A stretch of DNA of 64,000 bases. It comes from DASRWT01 sp963748485 (GTDB lineage Bacteria > Methylomirabilota > Methylomirabilia > Rokubacteriales > CSP1-6). The DNA lies in NCBI GenBank assembly GCA_963748485.1, contig CAVVJF010000009.1, positions 124,001 to 188,000 of the forward strand, written 5' to 3'. The position numbers and the translations under genes are program-made. Shown here in pieces: positions 8,672-17,812 of the stretch (positions are counted from its first letter, which is position 1; every line of letters begins with the position of its first letter). The notes beneath the pieces were generated by a model. The model was not told where the DNA came from and did not search any database. It saw nothing but the letters and a program-made list of their open reading frames with translations.

Positions 8672-9750
8672 CGTCGAACCTGGCCGAGCGGTTCCAGACC
8701 CTGCACGAGATCGTCAAGGCGGCGCAGCACAACCTGGCGCCGGGCCCGTGGGACTACCTCATGGGCGCCACCGAGACCGAGACTACGATGCGGCGCAACC
8801 GTCAGGCGCTGGACTCCATCGCCTTCCGCCCGCGGGTGCTGCGCGACGTGCGCGGGGTTGACGCGTCCTCCTCGCTCTTCGGCCGGCGCATGCGCCTGCC
8901 CGTGATGCTGGCGCCCATCGGCTCCATCGAGTCCTTCACGCCGGGCGGCGGCGCCACCGCCGCGGTGGGCTCGGCGGAGTTCGGCGTACCGCAGATGCTG
9001 TCGTCCGCGTGCAACCCCGGTCTCGAAGCCACTGCCGCCGCCGCCGACAACTTCCGTATCTTCCAGCTCTACGTGCGCGGTGACGACCAGTTCGTGGACG
9101 ATTACGTGAAGCGAGCGATCAACCACGGCTATGCGGCCTTCTGCATGACGGTGGACACCGCGATGTACAGCCGCCGCGAGCGCGATCTCGCCCGGCGCTT
9201 CGTGAAGCCGTGGCGCCAGAACGTGACCGGCGTCGACTTCCAGGCGGCGCTCTCGTGGGAGCAGGTCAAGCGCTTCAAGGACCGCCACTCGATCCCGCTC
9301 ATTCTGAAAGGCATCGCCACCGCCGAGGACGCCTCGATCGCCGTCGAGCACGGCGTGGACGGCGTCTACGTGTCCAATCACGGCGGCCGCCAGCTCGATC
9401 ACGGCGCGGGCAGCACCGAGGTGCTGCCCGAGGTGGTCGCCGCCGTGGGCGGGCGCGCCACGATCCTCGTGGACGGCGGCTACGCGCGCGGTACCGATAT
9501 CGTCAAGGCGATCGCGCTCGGCGCTCAGGTGGTCGGCCTCGGGCGGCTGGCGTGCTGCGGCCTCGCCGCCGCGGGCGCGCCGGGCCTCGTGCGCACGCTC
9601 GAGCTGCTCGAGGACGAGGTCCGCATTGCCATGGGCCTGCTCGGCGTCACCAAGCTCGCGCAGCTCGACCGGACCTATCTCCGTCCCGCCATGCCCGTCA
9701 CCGTGCCGCACGTGACCAGCGCCTTCCCGCTGCTCGGCGAGGGGTACTAG
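8668..9750 (+). CDS. FMN-dependent alpha-hydroxy-acid oxidase/dehydrogenase
   Basis: A 360-residue member of the lactate/glycolate/mandelate oxidase family, a TIM barrel carrying FMN. The catalytic signature SNHGGRQLD lies around 235-243, with the active-site His near 238; LILKGI supplies the lysine contacting FMN, and VDGGYARGTDIVKA binds the phosphate. These enzymes oxidise a 2-hydroxy acid to a 2-oxo acid. Compared with glycolate oxidases, the central region after MYSRRERDLARRF is short. The ATG at 8668 overlaps the TGA of the hydrolase gene upstream, so they are translated together. The operon context suggests ester or lactone hydrolysis followed by hydroxyacid oxidation. Confidence 0.9.
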   Translation: MTSNLAERFQTLHEIVKAAQHNLAPGPWDYLMGATETETTMRRNRQALDSIAFRPRVLRDVRGVDASSSLFGRRMRLPVMLAPIGSIESFTPGGGATAAVGSAEFGVPQMLSSACNPGLEATAAAADNFRIFQLYVRGDDQFVDDYVKRAINHGYAAFCMTVDTAMYSRRERDLARRFVKPWRQNVTGVDFQAALSWEQVKRFKDRHSIPLILKGIATAEDASIAVEHGVDGVYVSNHGGRQLDHGAGSTEVLPEVVAAVGGRATILVDGGYARGTDIVKAIALGAQVVGLGRLACCGLAAAGAPGLVRTLELLEDEVRIAMGLLGVTKLAQLDRTYLRPAMPVTVPHVTSAFPLLGEGY

Positions 9751-9779
9751 CTCCGAATCCCAGCCCTAGGAGGCCCATC

Positions 9780-10892
9780 ATGCCTGACACCGCGCGACTG
9801 GCCGTCTTCCACGGCACCGGCACCCCGTTCGAGATCCGCGAGTATCCCGTCCCCGAGCCCGAGCCGGGCGCGATGCTGATCAAGATCGCGCTCGCCAATG
9901 TCTGCGGGTCCGACATGCACTACTGGCGGGGCGAGCAGGACTACAAGAAGATGGGCCGCCCGCTGCCGCTCAACACCGGCCACGAGCACGTGGGCACCGT
10001 GGCCAAGCTGGGTCCGGGCGTCACCACCGACTCCGCCGGCCAGCCGCTCAAGCCGGGCGATCGCGTGCTCTACCGCTACTTCTTCCCGTGCGGGCACTGC
10101 AAGGCGTGCCTGCGGCGCCAGTTCAAGTCCTGTCCGGTGCGCCAGGCCAACTGGCTCGTGTCCTGCGAGCAGTGGCCGCACTTCCAAGGTGGCTTCGGCC
10201 AGTACTTCTACCTCCGGCCCAACCACGCGGTGTTCAAGCTCGGCGACGAGATCACCGACGAGATGGCGGCGGGGATCAACTGCGCCTACACGCAGGTCTA
10301 CGCGGGGCTCGACATCGCCGCCCTCAAGGCCGGGCAGACGGTCGTGGTGCAGGGCGCGGGGGGCCTCGGCGTCTACGCCTGCGCGGTGGCCCGCGAGATG
10401 GGGGCGAGCCAGGTCGTGGTGATCGACGGCATCGACGAGCGCCTCGAGCTGGCGAAGAAGTTCGGCGCCACCGACGTCGTGGACATGCGGCGGGACTCCA
10501 CCCCCGCCGAACGGATCGAGCGCGTGAAGAAGCTCACCGACGGCTGGGGCGGCGACGTGGTCCTGGAGCTGGTCGGCCATCCCGGCGTGGTGGACGAGGG
10601 CCTCCGCATGACCGCCCCCGAGGGGACCTATCTCGAGGTCGGGAACATCAACGTGGGGTGGAAGGCCGAGTTCGATCCCTCGTGGATCATCTTCGGCAAC
10701 CGGCGCATCATCGGCCTGGCCCACTACGAGGCCGAGCACCTCCGCGGCGCCCTCGACCTCATGCGCCGCACCCTCACCAAGTACCCGTGGGGCGCGGTCG
10801 TCTCGCACAAGTTCCCGCTCGACGAGATCAACGAGGCGTTCATCCAGCAGGACAAGGGCCACGTCACCCGCGCGGCGATCGTGCCCAACTAG
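9780..10892 (+). CDS. zinc-dependent alcohol dehydrogenase (MDR superfamily)
   Basis: A 370-residue medium-chain dehydrogenase. Catalytic zinc ligands are in CGSDMHYW (about 41) and GHEHVGTV (about 66-73). The structural zinc cluster is CGHCKACLRRQFKSC (about 104-118), and the coenzyme site is GAGGLGVYACAVAREMGAS (about 190). A Shine-Dalgarno (aggagg) sits just before the ATG at 9780. It follows the hydroxyacid oxidase by 29 bp and ends the operon that began with CinA-C. These enzymes interconvert alcohols and aldehydes or ketones with NAD(P); the substrate is not predictable here. Confidence 0.9.
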   Translation: MPDTARLAVFHGTGTPFEIREYPVPEPEPGAMLIKIALANVCGSDMHYWRGEQDYKKMGRPLPLNTGHEHVGTVAKLGPGVTTDSAGQPLKPGDRVLYRYFFPCGHCKACLRRQFKSCPVRQANWLVSCEQWPHFQGGFGQYFYLRPNHAVFKLGDEITDEMAAGINCAYTQVYAGLDIAALKAGQTVVVQGAGGLGVYACAVAREMGASQVVVIDGIDERLELAKKFGATDVVDMRRDSTPAERIERVKKLTDGWGGDVVLELVGHPGVVDEGLRMTAPEGTYLEVGNINVGWKAEFDPSWIIFGNRRIIGLAHYEAEHLRGALDLMRRTLTKYPWGAVVSHKFPLDEINEAFIQQDKGHVTRAAIVPN

Positions 10893-10924
10893 CGGGGAAA
10901 CCGCCGGGCCGGCGGGACTGGGCG

Positions 10925-11332
<408 letters not shown>

Positions 11333-11417
11333 CGTTATCCCCTCCTTGGCCGTCGACTTTGGGGCCAGCGGGGGGGGTCTTCAATGGGACCTTGGGCCTA
11401 CGGGCCGGCCGCGGACC

Positions 11418-11454
11418 AAAAAAAACGGGGGAGGGGCAAATGGCCCCTCCCCCG
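11418..11454 (-). terminator. rho-independent terminator after first pilin gene
   Basis: On the minus strand a perfect 12-bp GC stem (11426-11437 with 11443-11454) closes a five-base loop and is followed by eight T residues (A tract 11418-11425 on the plus strand). It lies 18 bp beyond the stop of the 11472-11876 pilin gene. It should end most transcripts before the second pilin gene. Confidence 0.9.
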
Positions 11455-11471
11455 GCTGTGTGTGAAGGTCG

Positions 11472-11876
<405 letters not shown>

Positions 11877-11948
11877 GTCGAATCTCCTTTATGTCAGTTA
11901 GTTTGTGTTGTCGTTTTTGGGATCGAGCAACGTCACGCCCCGTGTGAG

Positions 11949-11964
11949 TGCACGGCGTGTGCCA
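11949..11964 (-). promoter_or_regulatory. sigma-54-like (-24/-12) promoter of pilin gene
   Basis: The minus strand reads TGGCACACGCCGTGCA. It matches the RpoN consensus TGGCACG-N4-TTGCA at all of TGGCAC, at TGCA and at the obligatory GG-N10-GC spacing. Initiation would fall near 11938, about 60 bases upstream of the pilin ATG. Sigma-54 control is well known for pilA genes of several bacteria. Confidence 0.65.
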
Positions 11965-12102
11965 GCGGCGGGGAGGGAGATTTGGCGCGAAAAACACGGG
12001 TTCTGATCGCGCCGGCCGGACCAACTTGTTGACTTCGTTGATCCAGGCAAGGCCTGCGCGGTTGACGGTCCTCAGCAGGCCCGGCTGAAAAATGTCAACC
12101 GC

Positions 12103-12732
12103 TCAGGGCTGAAGCCGCGTGCCCGTCCACGGGCCGCCGAGGAAACCACCCTCCGCGGACGCGAGCGCGCGCGTCCAGAGCGCGCGATCGTGTGCGCGCG
12201 CGGGCTGGCCCACCCAGAGCTCGACCCGCTCGGCCCACACGCGGTAGCCGCCCCAGCGCGGCGGGCGCGGGACGTCCTCGCCGCCCGGGCGCCCGGCCGC
12301 GTCCACCTTGGCGAGAAAGGCGGCGCGGGAGTCGATGGGCAGGCTCTGCTCGCTCGCCACCGCGGCCACCCGCGCGTCCCGCGGGCGGGTTCGCCAGTAG
12401 CGGTCGGAGTCCTCCTCCGGGGCCCAGGTCACCGGCCCTTCCACCCGGATCTGGCGCTCGAACACGTCCCAGTGGAAGACGAGGGCGGCGCGAGGGTGGG
12501 CAGCGAGGGCGTGCCCCTTCGCGCTGCCCCGGTCGGTATAGAAGACGAGCCAGCCTGCCCGGACGTCGAAGCCCCGGCAGATGACCATGCGCGCGGTGGG
12601 ATTGCCGTCCGCGTCCACGGTGGCGAGCGTCATCGCGGTGGCCGCCTTCACCGCCTTCGTCGCCTCGGCGAGCCAGAGCTCCACGACCGGCAGCGGATCG
12701 GCAGGCAAGGGATCGGGCAGCGGCTCCTGCAT
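12103..12732 (-). CDS. pdxH: pyridoxamine 5'-phosphate oxidase
   Basis: A 209-residue protein matching PdxH, the FMN enzyme that oxidises pyridoxine or pyridoxamine 5'-phosphate to pyridoxal 5'-phosphate. Family blocks are present in order: AMTLATVDADGNPTARMVI, the FYTDRGSAKGHAL substrate/FMN region, an FHWDVFERQIRVEG strand, SDRYWRTRPR, and the C-terminal WGGYRVWAERVELW pattern. The final R-L-x-P motif is present as TRLQP. No Shine-Dalgarno is seen before the ATG at 12732; a TAGACT box nine bases upstream raises the possibility of a very short leader. It is divergent from the 2H phosphoesterase gene. Confidence 0.93.
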   Translation of the reverse strand: MQEPLPDPLPADPLPVVELWLAEATKAVKAATAMTLATVDADGNPTARMVICRGFDVRAGWLVFYTDRGSAKGHALAAHPRAALVFHWDVFERQIRVEGPVTWAPEEDSDRYWRTRPRDARVAAVASEQSLPIDSRAAFLAKVDAAGRPGGEDVPRPPRWGGYRVWAERVELWVGQPARAHDRALWTRALASAEGGFLGGPWTGTRLQP

Positions 12733-12789
12733 GGCGGCAGCAGTCTACCCCAGTCGAGCCGACGTACAATGAACCGCCGGCGAGCGACC

Positions 12790-13374
12790 ATGCGCTACAT
12801 CCTCCCGTGCTTCCTCGGCGAGCCTATTCGCGGCTATCACCAGGGCCTCGTGGACGAGATCGCCGCGCGCTTCGAGCTGCCGTTCACGCGGCGTCAGGCC
12901 ATCCCCGCTCACGTCACGCTCAAGTATCACTTCGAGACCGACGACGTCCGGCCCGTGGAGGCGGTCCTTGCCGACTTCGCGCGCGCCCACGCCGCCGCGC
13001 CCATCACGGTGGGCGGCTTCGGCCACTTCGAGGAGGACGTCGTCTACGTGACGGTGACGCCATCGCCGGCCGCGCGCACCGTTCTCACCGCGCTGTTCGT
13101 CGCGCTCCGCGCCCTGCCCTGGATGCCGTGGAGCCCGCACGACGGGGAGAATCTCCGGCCCCACATGACGGTGGCGGAATACTGCCGCCCGCGGTTCGAG
13201 GAGGTGTGGCGCTTCGTGCAGCCCGCGGCGCAGCGGTTCGACGGCGCCCTCGATAACCTCACCCTGCTCCGGCAGGTGGGCGAGGAGGACGGGATCACGC
13301 GCTGGACCGTCCACCGCGCCTTCCCGCTCACCGGCGGCGGCGGTACAGGACGATCGAGACGAGCGACATCTTGA
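12790..13374 (+). CDS. 2H phosphoesterase / 2'-5' RNA ligase family protein
   Basis: A 194-residue protein with the two HxT motifs that define the 2H superfamily: HVTLKYHF (about 38) and HMTVAEY (about 124). Family members act on 2',5' or cyclic phosphodiesters of RNA or nucleotides. Start ATG 12790 (MRYILPCFL) is preferred because homology begins there; an in-frame ATG at 12769 adds MNRRRAT. A TACAAT box at 12765-12770 would place the transcript start between the two, favouring 12790. The gene's 3' end overlaps the MaoC gene on the other strand by 47 bp, tail to tail. Confidence 0.82.
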   Translation: MRYILPCFLGEPIRGYHQGLVDEIAARFELPFTRRQAIPAHVTLKYHFETDDVRPVEAVLADFARAHAAAPITVGGFGHFEEDVVYVTVTPSPAARTVLTALFVALRALPWMPWSPHDGENLRPHMTVAEYCRPRFEEVWRFVQPAAQRFDGALDNLTLLRQVGEEDGITRWTVHRAFPLTGGGGTGRSRRATS

Positions 13375-13777
13375 GCTCCTCGTGCTGGTTCAGCACCCGG
13401 CTCTCGACCTTGACCACGCCGATCTCGGGCCGGCTGCGCGACTCGGTCTTCTCCAGCACGCGCGTCTCCACCGTGAGGATGTCGCCCGGCCGCACGGGCT
13501 TCACCCACTTCAGGTCGTCGAAGCCCAGCGCGCCGGTGGTGGCCGCGCGGGGGATGCTGTGGTCGTTCAGCATGCGCATCAGCATGGCGCCCGTGTGCCA
13601 GCCGCTGGCGATGAGGCCGCCGAAGGTGCTCCTCTTCGCCGCCTCCTCGTCCATGTGGAAAGGCTGGGGGTCGAACTGCGTCGCGTACTCGATGATCTCC
13701 TCGCGGGTGACCTCGTAGCGGCCGAAGCGCTCGGTGTCCCCCACCCGCACATCCTCGAAGTGGATGAGGTCGCTCAT
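13328..13777 (-). CDS. MaoC family dehydratase (copy 1)
   Basis: A 149-residue single hot-dog domain of the MaoC/R-hydratase type. The hydratase segment FDPQPFHMDEEAAKRSTFGGLIASGWHTGAM (split over about 35-65) contains the catalytic Asp and His. These proteins hydrate 2-enoyl-CoA to 3-hydroxyacyl-CoA. The gene overlaps the second MaoC gene by four bases (13774-13777) and is last in an operon with a peptide-type ABC importer. Paired hot-dog proteins often form heterodimers, so the two copies may act together. Confidence 0.9.
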   Translation of the reverse strand: MSDLIHFEDVRVGDTERFGRYEVTREEIIEYATQFDPQPFHMDEEAAKRSTFGGLIASGWHTGAMLMRMLNDHSIPRAATTGALGFDDLKWVKPVRPGDILTVETRVLEKTESRSRPEIGVVKVESRVLNQHEELKMSLVSIVLYRRRR

Positions 13778-14235
13778 GCCGCGCCCCCGCCGAGGGTCTC
13801 GCGCCTTTTAAACATCCCGACGCCGATGACGGTCAGCACGATCTCCCCGTGCTGGTTCAGCATGTCGGCGCGGCGGCGGATAAAGCCGATGGGCTTCGAC
13901 TTCGAGGGCCAGCTCTCGGTGATCTCGGTGCGCACGGTCAGCGTGTCCCCCGGCCGCACCGGCTTGCGCCAGCGGCAGGAATCGATGCCGGGCGAGCCCA
14001 CGCCGGCGAGCTGCTCGCGGCGCATGTGCTCCATGCTCATCCGCATCATGATGGCGCACGAGTGCCAGCCGCTGGCGATCAGCCCGCCGAAGATCGACCG
14101 CTGCGCCGCCTCTCGGTCGAGGTGAAACGGCTGGGGATCGTACTTCTTGGCGAAGGTGAGGATCTCCTCCTCTGTCACCGTGTAGGTGCCGAGGCTGGCA
14201 GTGTCGCCGACCTTGATGTCCTCCCAGTACTTCAT
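13774..14235 (-). CDS. MaoC family dehydratase (copy 2)
   Basis: A 153-residue MaoC hot-dog protein, clearly paralogous to the next gene: YDPQPFHLDREAAQRSIFGGLIASGWHSCA matches it almost position for position, including the Asp/His hydratase residues near 33 and 38. It overlaps the permease gene upstream (14232-14235) and the other MaoC gene downstream (13774-13777), each by ATGA-type junctions. Translation of transporter and hydratases is therefore coupled. This implies that the imported compound, or a product of it, is degraded as a CoA thioester. Confidence 0.9.
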   Translation of the reverse strand: MKYWEDIKVGDTASLGTYTVTEEEILTFAKKYDPQPFHLDREAAQRSIFGGLIASGWHSCAIMMRMSMEHMRREQLAGVGSPGIDSCRWRKPVRPGDTLTVRTEITESWPSKSKPIGFIRRRADMLNQHGEIVLTVIGVGMFKRRETLGGGAA

Positions 14236-15074
14236 CCGATGCCTTTCTCGATGCGCGGGTCCAGCGCGTCCCGCAGCCAGTCGCCGCAGAGGTTGATGGC
14301 GAGCACGAGGACGAGGATGGCCAGCCCGGGAAACAGCGCCAGCCACCACCCCGTCGTGATGTAGTTCCGGCCCTCGTCGAGCATGGCGCCCCAGCTCGGC
14401 GTCGGCGGCGGCAGCCCCAGCCCCAGGAAGGACAGCGAGGCTTCCGCGATGATGGTGCGCGCCACCGAGAACGTGGTGACGACCATGAGCGGCGGCAGGA
14501 CGTTCGGCAGGAGATGCCGCGTGATCACGTGGCCGGCGGGCGCGCCGAGGGCGCGCGCGGCCGCCACGAAGTCGCGCTCCTTGAGCGAGAGCGTCTCGCC
14601 CCGCGCGATGCGCGCATAGGTGACCCACCCGCTCGCGCCGAGCACGAGGATCATGTTGACGAGGCTCGCGCCGAGTACGGCGATGACAGCCACGCCCAGG
14701 AGCAGCACGGGGAAGGCCAGCTGGATGTCGCCCAGACGCATGAGGAGATCGTCGGCCCAGCCGCCGCGGTAGCCGGCGACGAGACCGAGCGCGACGCCCA
14801 CCACGCCCGCGACGAGCACGGCGGCCAGCCCCACGATCAGGGAGATGCGCGCCCCGTGCAGGAGGCGGCTCAGCACGTCGCGCCCCAGCGTGTCGGTGCC
14901 GAGCGGATGGGCCGCGCTGCCCCCCTGCGCCCACATCGGCGGGGTGAGGCGATCGAGGAGGCGGTTCTTGACGGGATCGGCGGGGGCCAGCGCCGGGGCG
15001 AAGGCCGCCACGAGCAGGGCGGCGGCGATGACCGCGAGCCCGACGAGGGCGGGCAGGTCGCGGCGCAGGCTCAC
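14232..15074 (-). CDS. ABC transporter permease, DppC/OppC type
   Basis: A 280-residue permease of peptide/nickel-type importers. It has an N-terminal membrane helix (LPALVGLAVIAAALLVA), the extracytoplasmic HPLGTDTLGRDVLSRLLHGAR block diagnostic of the DppC family, about five more helices, and an EAA loop at AARALGAPAGHVITRHLLPN. The start is the GTG at 15074, which overlaps the upstream permease stop (GTGA). Longer starts in this frame lie inside the other permease gene. It works with the DppB-type partner and binding protein next door; no ATPase gene is nearby. Confidence 0.92.
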   Translation of the reverse strand: MSLRRDLPALVGLAVIAAALLVAAFAPALAPADPVKNRLLDRLTPPMWAQGGSAAHPLGTDTLGRDVLSRLLHGARISLIVGLAAVLVAGVVGVALGLVAGYRGGWADDLLMRLGDIQLAFPVLLLGVAVIAVLGASLVNMILVLGASGWVTYARIARGETLSLKERDFVAAARALGAPAGHVITRHLLPNVLPPLMVVTTFSVARTIIAEASLSFLGLGLPPPTPSWGAMLDEGRNYITTGWWLALFPGLAILVLVLAINLCGDWLRDALDPRIEKGIG

Positions 15075-15994
15075 GTGAGGCGCACCCGCGGGTCGAGCAC
15101 GGTGTAGAGAAGGTCCACGACGAGGTTGAGGCCCACGAAGATCACCGCGAAGACGAACACGCCCGCCTGGATGACGGGGAAGTCGCGGCCGGGCACCGCC
15201 TGCACGATGAGCCGGCCCAGCCCGGGCCACGAGAACACCGTCTCGATGATGATGGCCCCGCTCAGCATGAAGCCCAGCGAGAGGCCGGTGACGGTGAGCA
15301 CGGGCAGGGCGGCGTTGCAGAGCGCGTGGCGATAGACCACGCCGCGCTCGGCCAGTCCCTTGGCGCGCGCGGTGCGCACGTAGTCCTCCCCGAGCACCTC
15401 GAGCATACCGGAGCGGATGAGGCGCACGTTCTGGGCGAGTGGCGCCGCCGCCAGCGTCACGGCGGGCAGGATCAGGTGCCGGACGGTGCCCGACCCGTAC
15501 GCCGGCAGCAGGCCCCCCAGCTCTACCGCGAAGAGGAGGATCAGCATGATGCCGAGCCAGAAGGCGGGCATCGACTGCAGGAAGAGCGAGGCGAACCGGC
15601 TCGCGTGATCCACCCAGCCGCCGCGATGGGTGGCGGAGAGCACGCCGAGGGGGACGGCGGCCATCGTGGAGAGCGCGAGAGCCGCCGCCGCCAGCTCCGC
15701 CGTCGCCGGCCAGAGATGCTCCAGCACCATGGCGAGGGCGGGCCGCCGGGTCTGGATGGACTGCCCGAAGTCGCCGCGCCCGAGCGCGAGGAGGAAGTCC
15801 ACGTACTGTACGCCGAGCGAGCGGTCGAGGCCGAGCAGACGCCGGGTGTGCTCGATCTCCGCCTGGGTGGCGGTGGGGTCGACGAGGAACGCGGCGGGGT
15901 CGCCGGTCAGGCGGACGAGGAAGAAGACGAAGGTGACCACGCCCCAGACGACGACGAGGGCGTGGGCGAGACGACGGAGCAGGAAGGACCGCAT
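15071..15994 (-). CDS. ABC transporter permease, DppB/OppB type
   Basis: A 307-residue permease with the DppB-family start (MRSFLLRRLAHALVVVWGVVT), the RLTGDPAAFLV segment in the first periplasmic loop, six predicted membrane helices and the EAA loop TARAKGLAERGVVYRHALCNA. The C-terminus LLYTVLDPRVRL is typical of the family. It starts 4 bp after the binding-protein stop and overlaps the DppC-type gene by GTGA. Together with the other permease it forms the membrane channel for a peptide-like or other organic solute. Confidence 0.93.
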   Translation of the reverse strand: MRSFLLRRLAHALVVVWGVVTFVFFLVRLTGDPAAFLVDPTATQAEIEHTRRLLGLDRSLGVQYVDFLLALGRGDFGQSIQTRRPALAMVLEHLWPATAELAAAALALSTMAAVPLGVLSATHRGGWVDHASRFASLFLQSMPAFWLGIMLILLFAVELGGLLPAYGSGTVRHLILPAVTLAAAPLAQNVRLIRSGMLEVLGEDYVRTARAKGLAERGVVYRHALCNAALPVLTVTGLSLGFMLSGAIIIETVFSWPGLGRLIVQAVPGRDFPVIQAGVFVFAVIFVGLNLVVDLLYTVLDPRVRLT

Positions 15995-15998
15995 GCCC

Positions 15999-17648
15999 TC
16001 ATTTCCGCAGGGCCACGCCGCGGAAGTCCATGTGCAGCTCGGGCAGCGGGGTGAAGCGCAGCACCCGCACGCTGTGGGCGTATAGCTTGATCTCCTGGTA
16101 GAGCGGGACCACCGGCGCCCAGTCGCGGATCTGGCGCTGCAGGTCGGCGAGCAGAAGCCGGCGCTTGGCCGGATCGACCTCGCGGCGGGAGGCCTGGTAG
16201 AGGCCGAGCAGCTCCGGCGGGAACGGCGTCCAGTTCACGAGGGTGTAGGTCGCCCAGTCGCGCACCTGGTCTTCCGCATCCCCACTGTTGCTCGTCCGGC
16301 AGGCGGTGAAGCCCCCGTTGTGCGGCAGCGTGCCCTTGTTCAGCGTCTGCAGCAGCGAGCCGAAGTCGAGGGGCTTGACGGTGACCTGCACGCCCACGTC
16401 CTTCAGCATCTCCACCACCGCCGCCGTCATCTCGTCGAACGCCTGCCCGTAGTGCTTGGCCGGGAAGAGGAGCTGCAGCGCGAGCGGCTCGCCCCCCTTG
16501 TCGGCCACGGCATCCCCGTTGGTGTCGCGCCAGCCCGCCTCCGCGAGGAGCGCCTTGGCCCGCGCGGGGTCGAACGCGTATGGCTCCTGGGCGGCGTAGC
16601 CGTACATCACGGTGGCCACCGGCGAGGCATTGGCGATGGCGTAGCCGCCGAAGATCTTCTTGATGATGGCGTCGCGGTTGATGGCGTGGTTGAGGGCGAG
16701 CCGGACGCGGGGCTCGGCGTAGAGGCCATCCTTGCCGCCCGAGTCGTACTTGTCCTTGGGCCGCCCGTTCACGTAGAGGCGGCAGCCGAGCTTCTGCGCG
16801 GCGCTCACCACCTTGAAGGCGGCCTCGCGCCCGAGTCCGGCGGCGTCGATGGGCGGCACCGCCTCGATGAGCGCGACCTGTCCGGCGCGGAGCGCGGCGA
16901 TGCGAGCGGCGCCCTCGGGCACGGTCTGGAAGCGCATGCGCTTGACCAGGGGCGGCGGCCCCCAGTAGCCGTCCCAGCGCTCGAAGCGCATGCTGTCCTT
17001 TCGCTTCCACTCCGTCATGCGCCACGGCCCCGTGCCCACCGGGCGCTCGTTCACCGCCTCCACGCCGTGCTTGAGCGTGTAGGCCTTGGGCACCAGCGGC
17101 TCGCGGCCCACCGCGTCCCAGAGCATGGCCACCGGCTCGCTCGTGTGCAAGCGTACGACATGGTCGCCCGTCTTCTCCCACCGCGTGACCATGGGATACA
17201 GCTTCTCGAAGGAGGCGCCCGCGGTCACGTCCTTGATGCCCCATTTGTCCAGATTCTTGCGGAACATGCGGTCGAGGTTGAAGAGGACGGTGTCGGCGTT
17301 GAACGGCTCGCCATCGTGGAAGCGCACGCCCTGCCGCAGCGTGAACTCCCAGAGATTCTCGTTCACCGCGCGCCATGACAGCGCCAGGCCCGGCTGGGGC
17401 TTGCCCGCCGCGTCCACGTCCACCAGGCTCTCGTACACCTGGCGGATGTAGTTGGAGCGGATCGACCCCATGCCGATCCGCGGATCCATGTTGTTGGTGT
17501 CGTCCGCGAGGGCCACCACCAGCTCCGCGTCGGGATCGATGGGCTGCCCATCGACCACGCGCGGCGGGTCGGCAGCGCCGCCGACGCCCAGACCGAGCGC
17601 GAGCAGCAGCGCCCCCACGCCCATCCCGATGCCGAACCCGTGCGTCAT
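15999..17648 (-). CDS. ABC transporter substrate-binding protein, family 5
   Basis: About 549 residues of a peptide/nickel-type solute-binding protein (SBP_bac_5). An N-terminal hydrophobic signal (FGIGMGVGALLLALGLGVGG) is followed by typical blocks: LVVALADDTNNMDPR, a YESLVDVDAAGKPQPGLALSW region, FTLRQGVRFHDGEPFNADTV (about 107-126) and a family-typical domain II. It has no lipobox Cys, so it is likely a free periplasmic protein. The ATG at 17648 is preferred; an in-frame GTG at 17660 adds four residues. No ribosome site is seen, and a promoter-like pair ends only about 10 bases upstream (17659-17688). It is first in the operon with the permeases and MaoC genes. Confidence 0.9.
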   Translation of the reverse strand: MTHGFGIGMGVGALLLALGLGVGGAADPPRVVDGQPIDPDAELVVALADDTNNMDPRIGMGSIRSNYIRQVYESLVDVDAAGKPQPGLALSWRAVNENLWEFTLRQGVRFHDGEPFNADTVLFNLDRMFRKNLDKWGIKDVTAGASFEKLYPMVTRWEKTGDHVVRLHTSEPVAMLWDAVGREPLVPKAYTLKHGVEAVNERPVGTGPWRMTEWKRKDSMRFERWDGYWGPPPLVKRMRFQTVPEGAARIAALRAGQVALIEAVPPIDAAGLGREAAFKVVSAAQKLGCRLYVNGRPKDKYDSGGKDGLYAEPRVRLALNHAINRDAIIKKIFGGYAIANASPVATVMYGYAAQEPYAFDPARAKALLAEAGWRDTNGDAVADKGGEPLALQLLFPAKHYGQAFDEMTAAVVEMLKDVGVQVTVKPLDFGSLLQTLNKGTLPHNGGFTACRTSNSGDAEDQVRDWATYTLVNWTPFPPELLGLYQASRREVDPAKRRLLLADLQRQIRDWAPVVPLYQEIKLYAHSVRVLRFTPLPELHMDFRGVALRK

Positions 17649-17658
17649 GTCGGGCCAC

Positions 17659-17688
17659 ACTAGACAACACCGGCGCCGTCCCTGTCAA
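17659..17688 (-). promoter_or_regulatory. candidate sigma-70-type promoter of ABC/MaoC operon
   Basis: On the minus strand a perfect TTGACA (17683-17688) is followed after 18 bases by TCTAGT (17659-17664, four of six matches to TATAAT). The predicted start lies only a few bases before the ATG at 17648, so the transcript would be nearly leaderless, in keeping with the missing ribosome site. Confidence 0.4.
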
Positions 17689-17812
17689 TCGCCGCCGGTC
17701 TCGGGACGCTCGGCCGCGCCTTGACTTGCCTCTGCGAATGCCCTAACAAGGACGGGAACGGCAAGAGTCCGGCCGCCCGTATCATCTATGTGAACCGCCG
17801 GGAGGAGTCCGC

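Noticed and set aside
9751..9779. GCTCCGAATCCCAGC as part of a tRNA T-arm
   Set aside because: The gap is only 29 bases, with no acceptor or anticodon arm.
10901..10915. GC hairpin between the alcohol dehydrogenase and second pilin gene as a terminator
   Set aside because: Six-base stem with no T-tract on either strand.
11341..11417. Second sigma-54 promoter before the second pilin gene
   Set aside because: A TGGCC sequence is present but the required GC at the -12 position is missing (GA instead).
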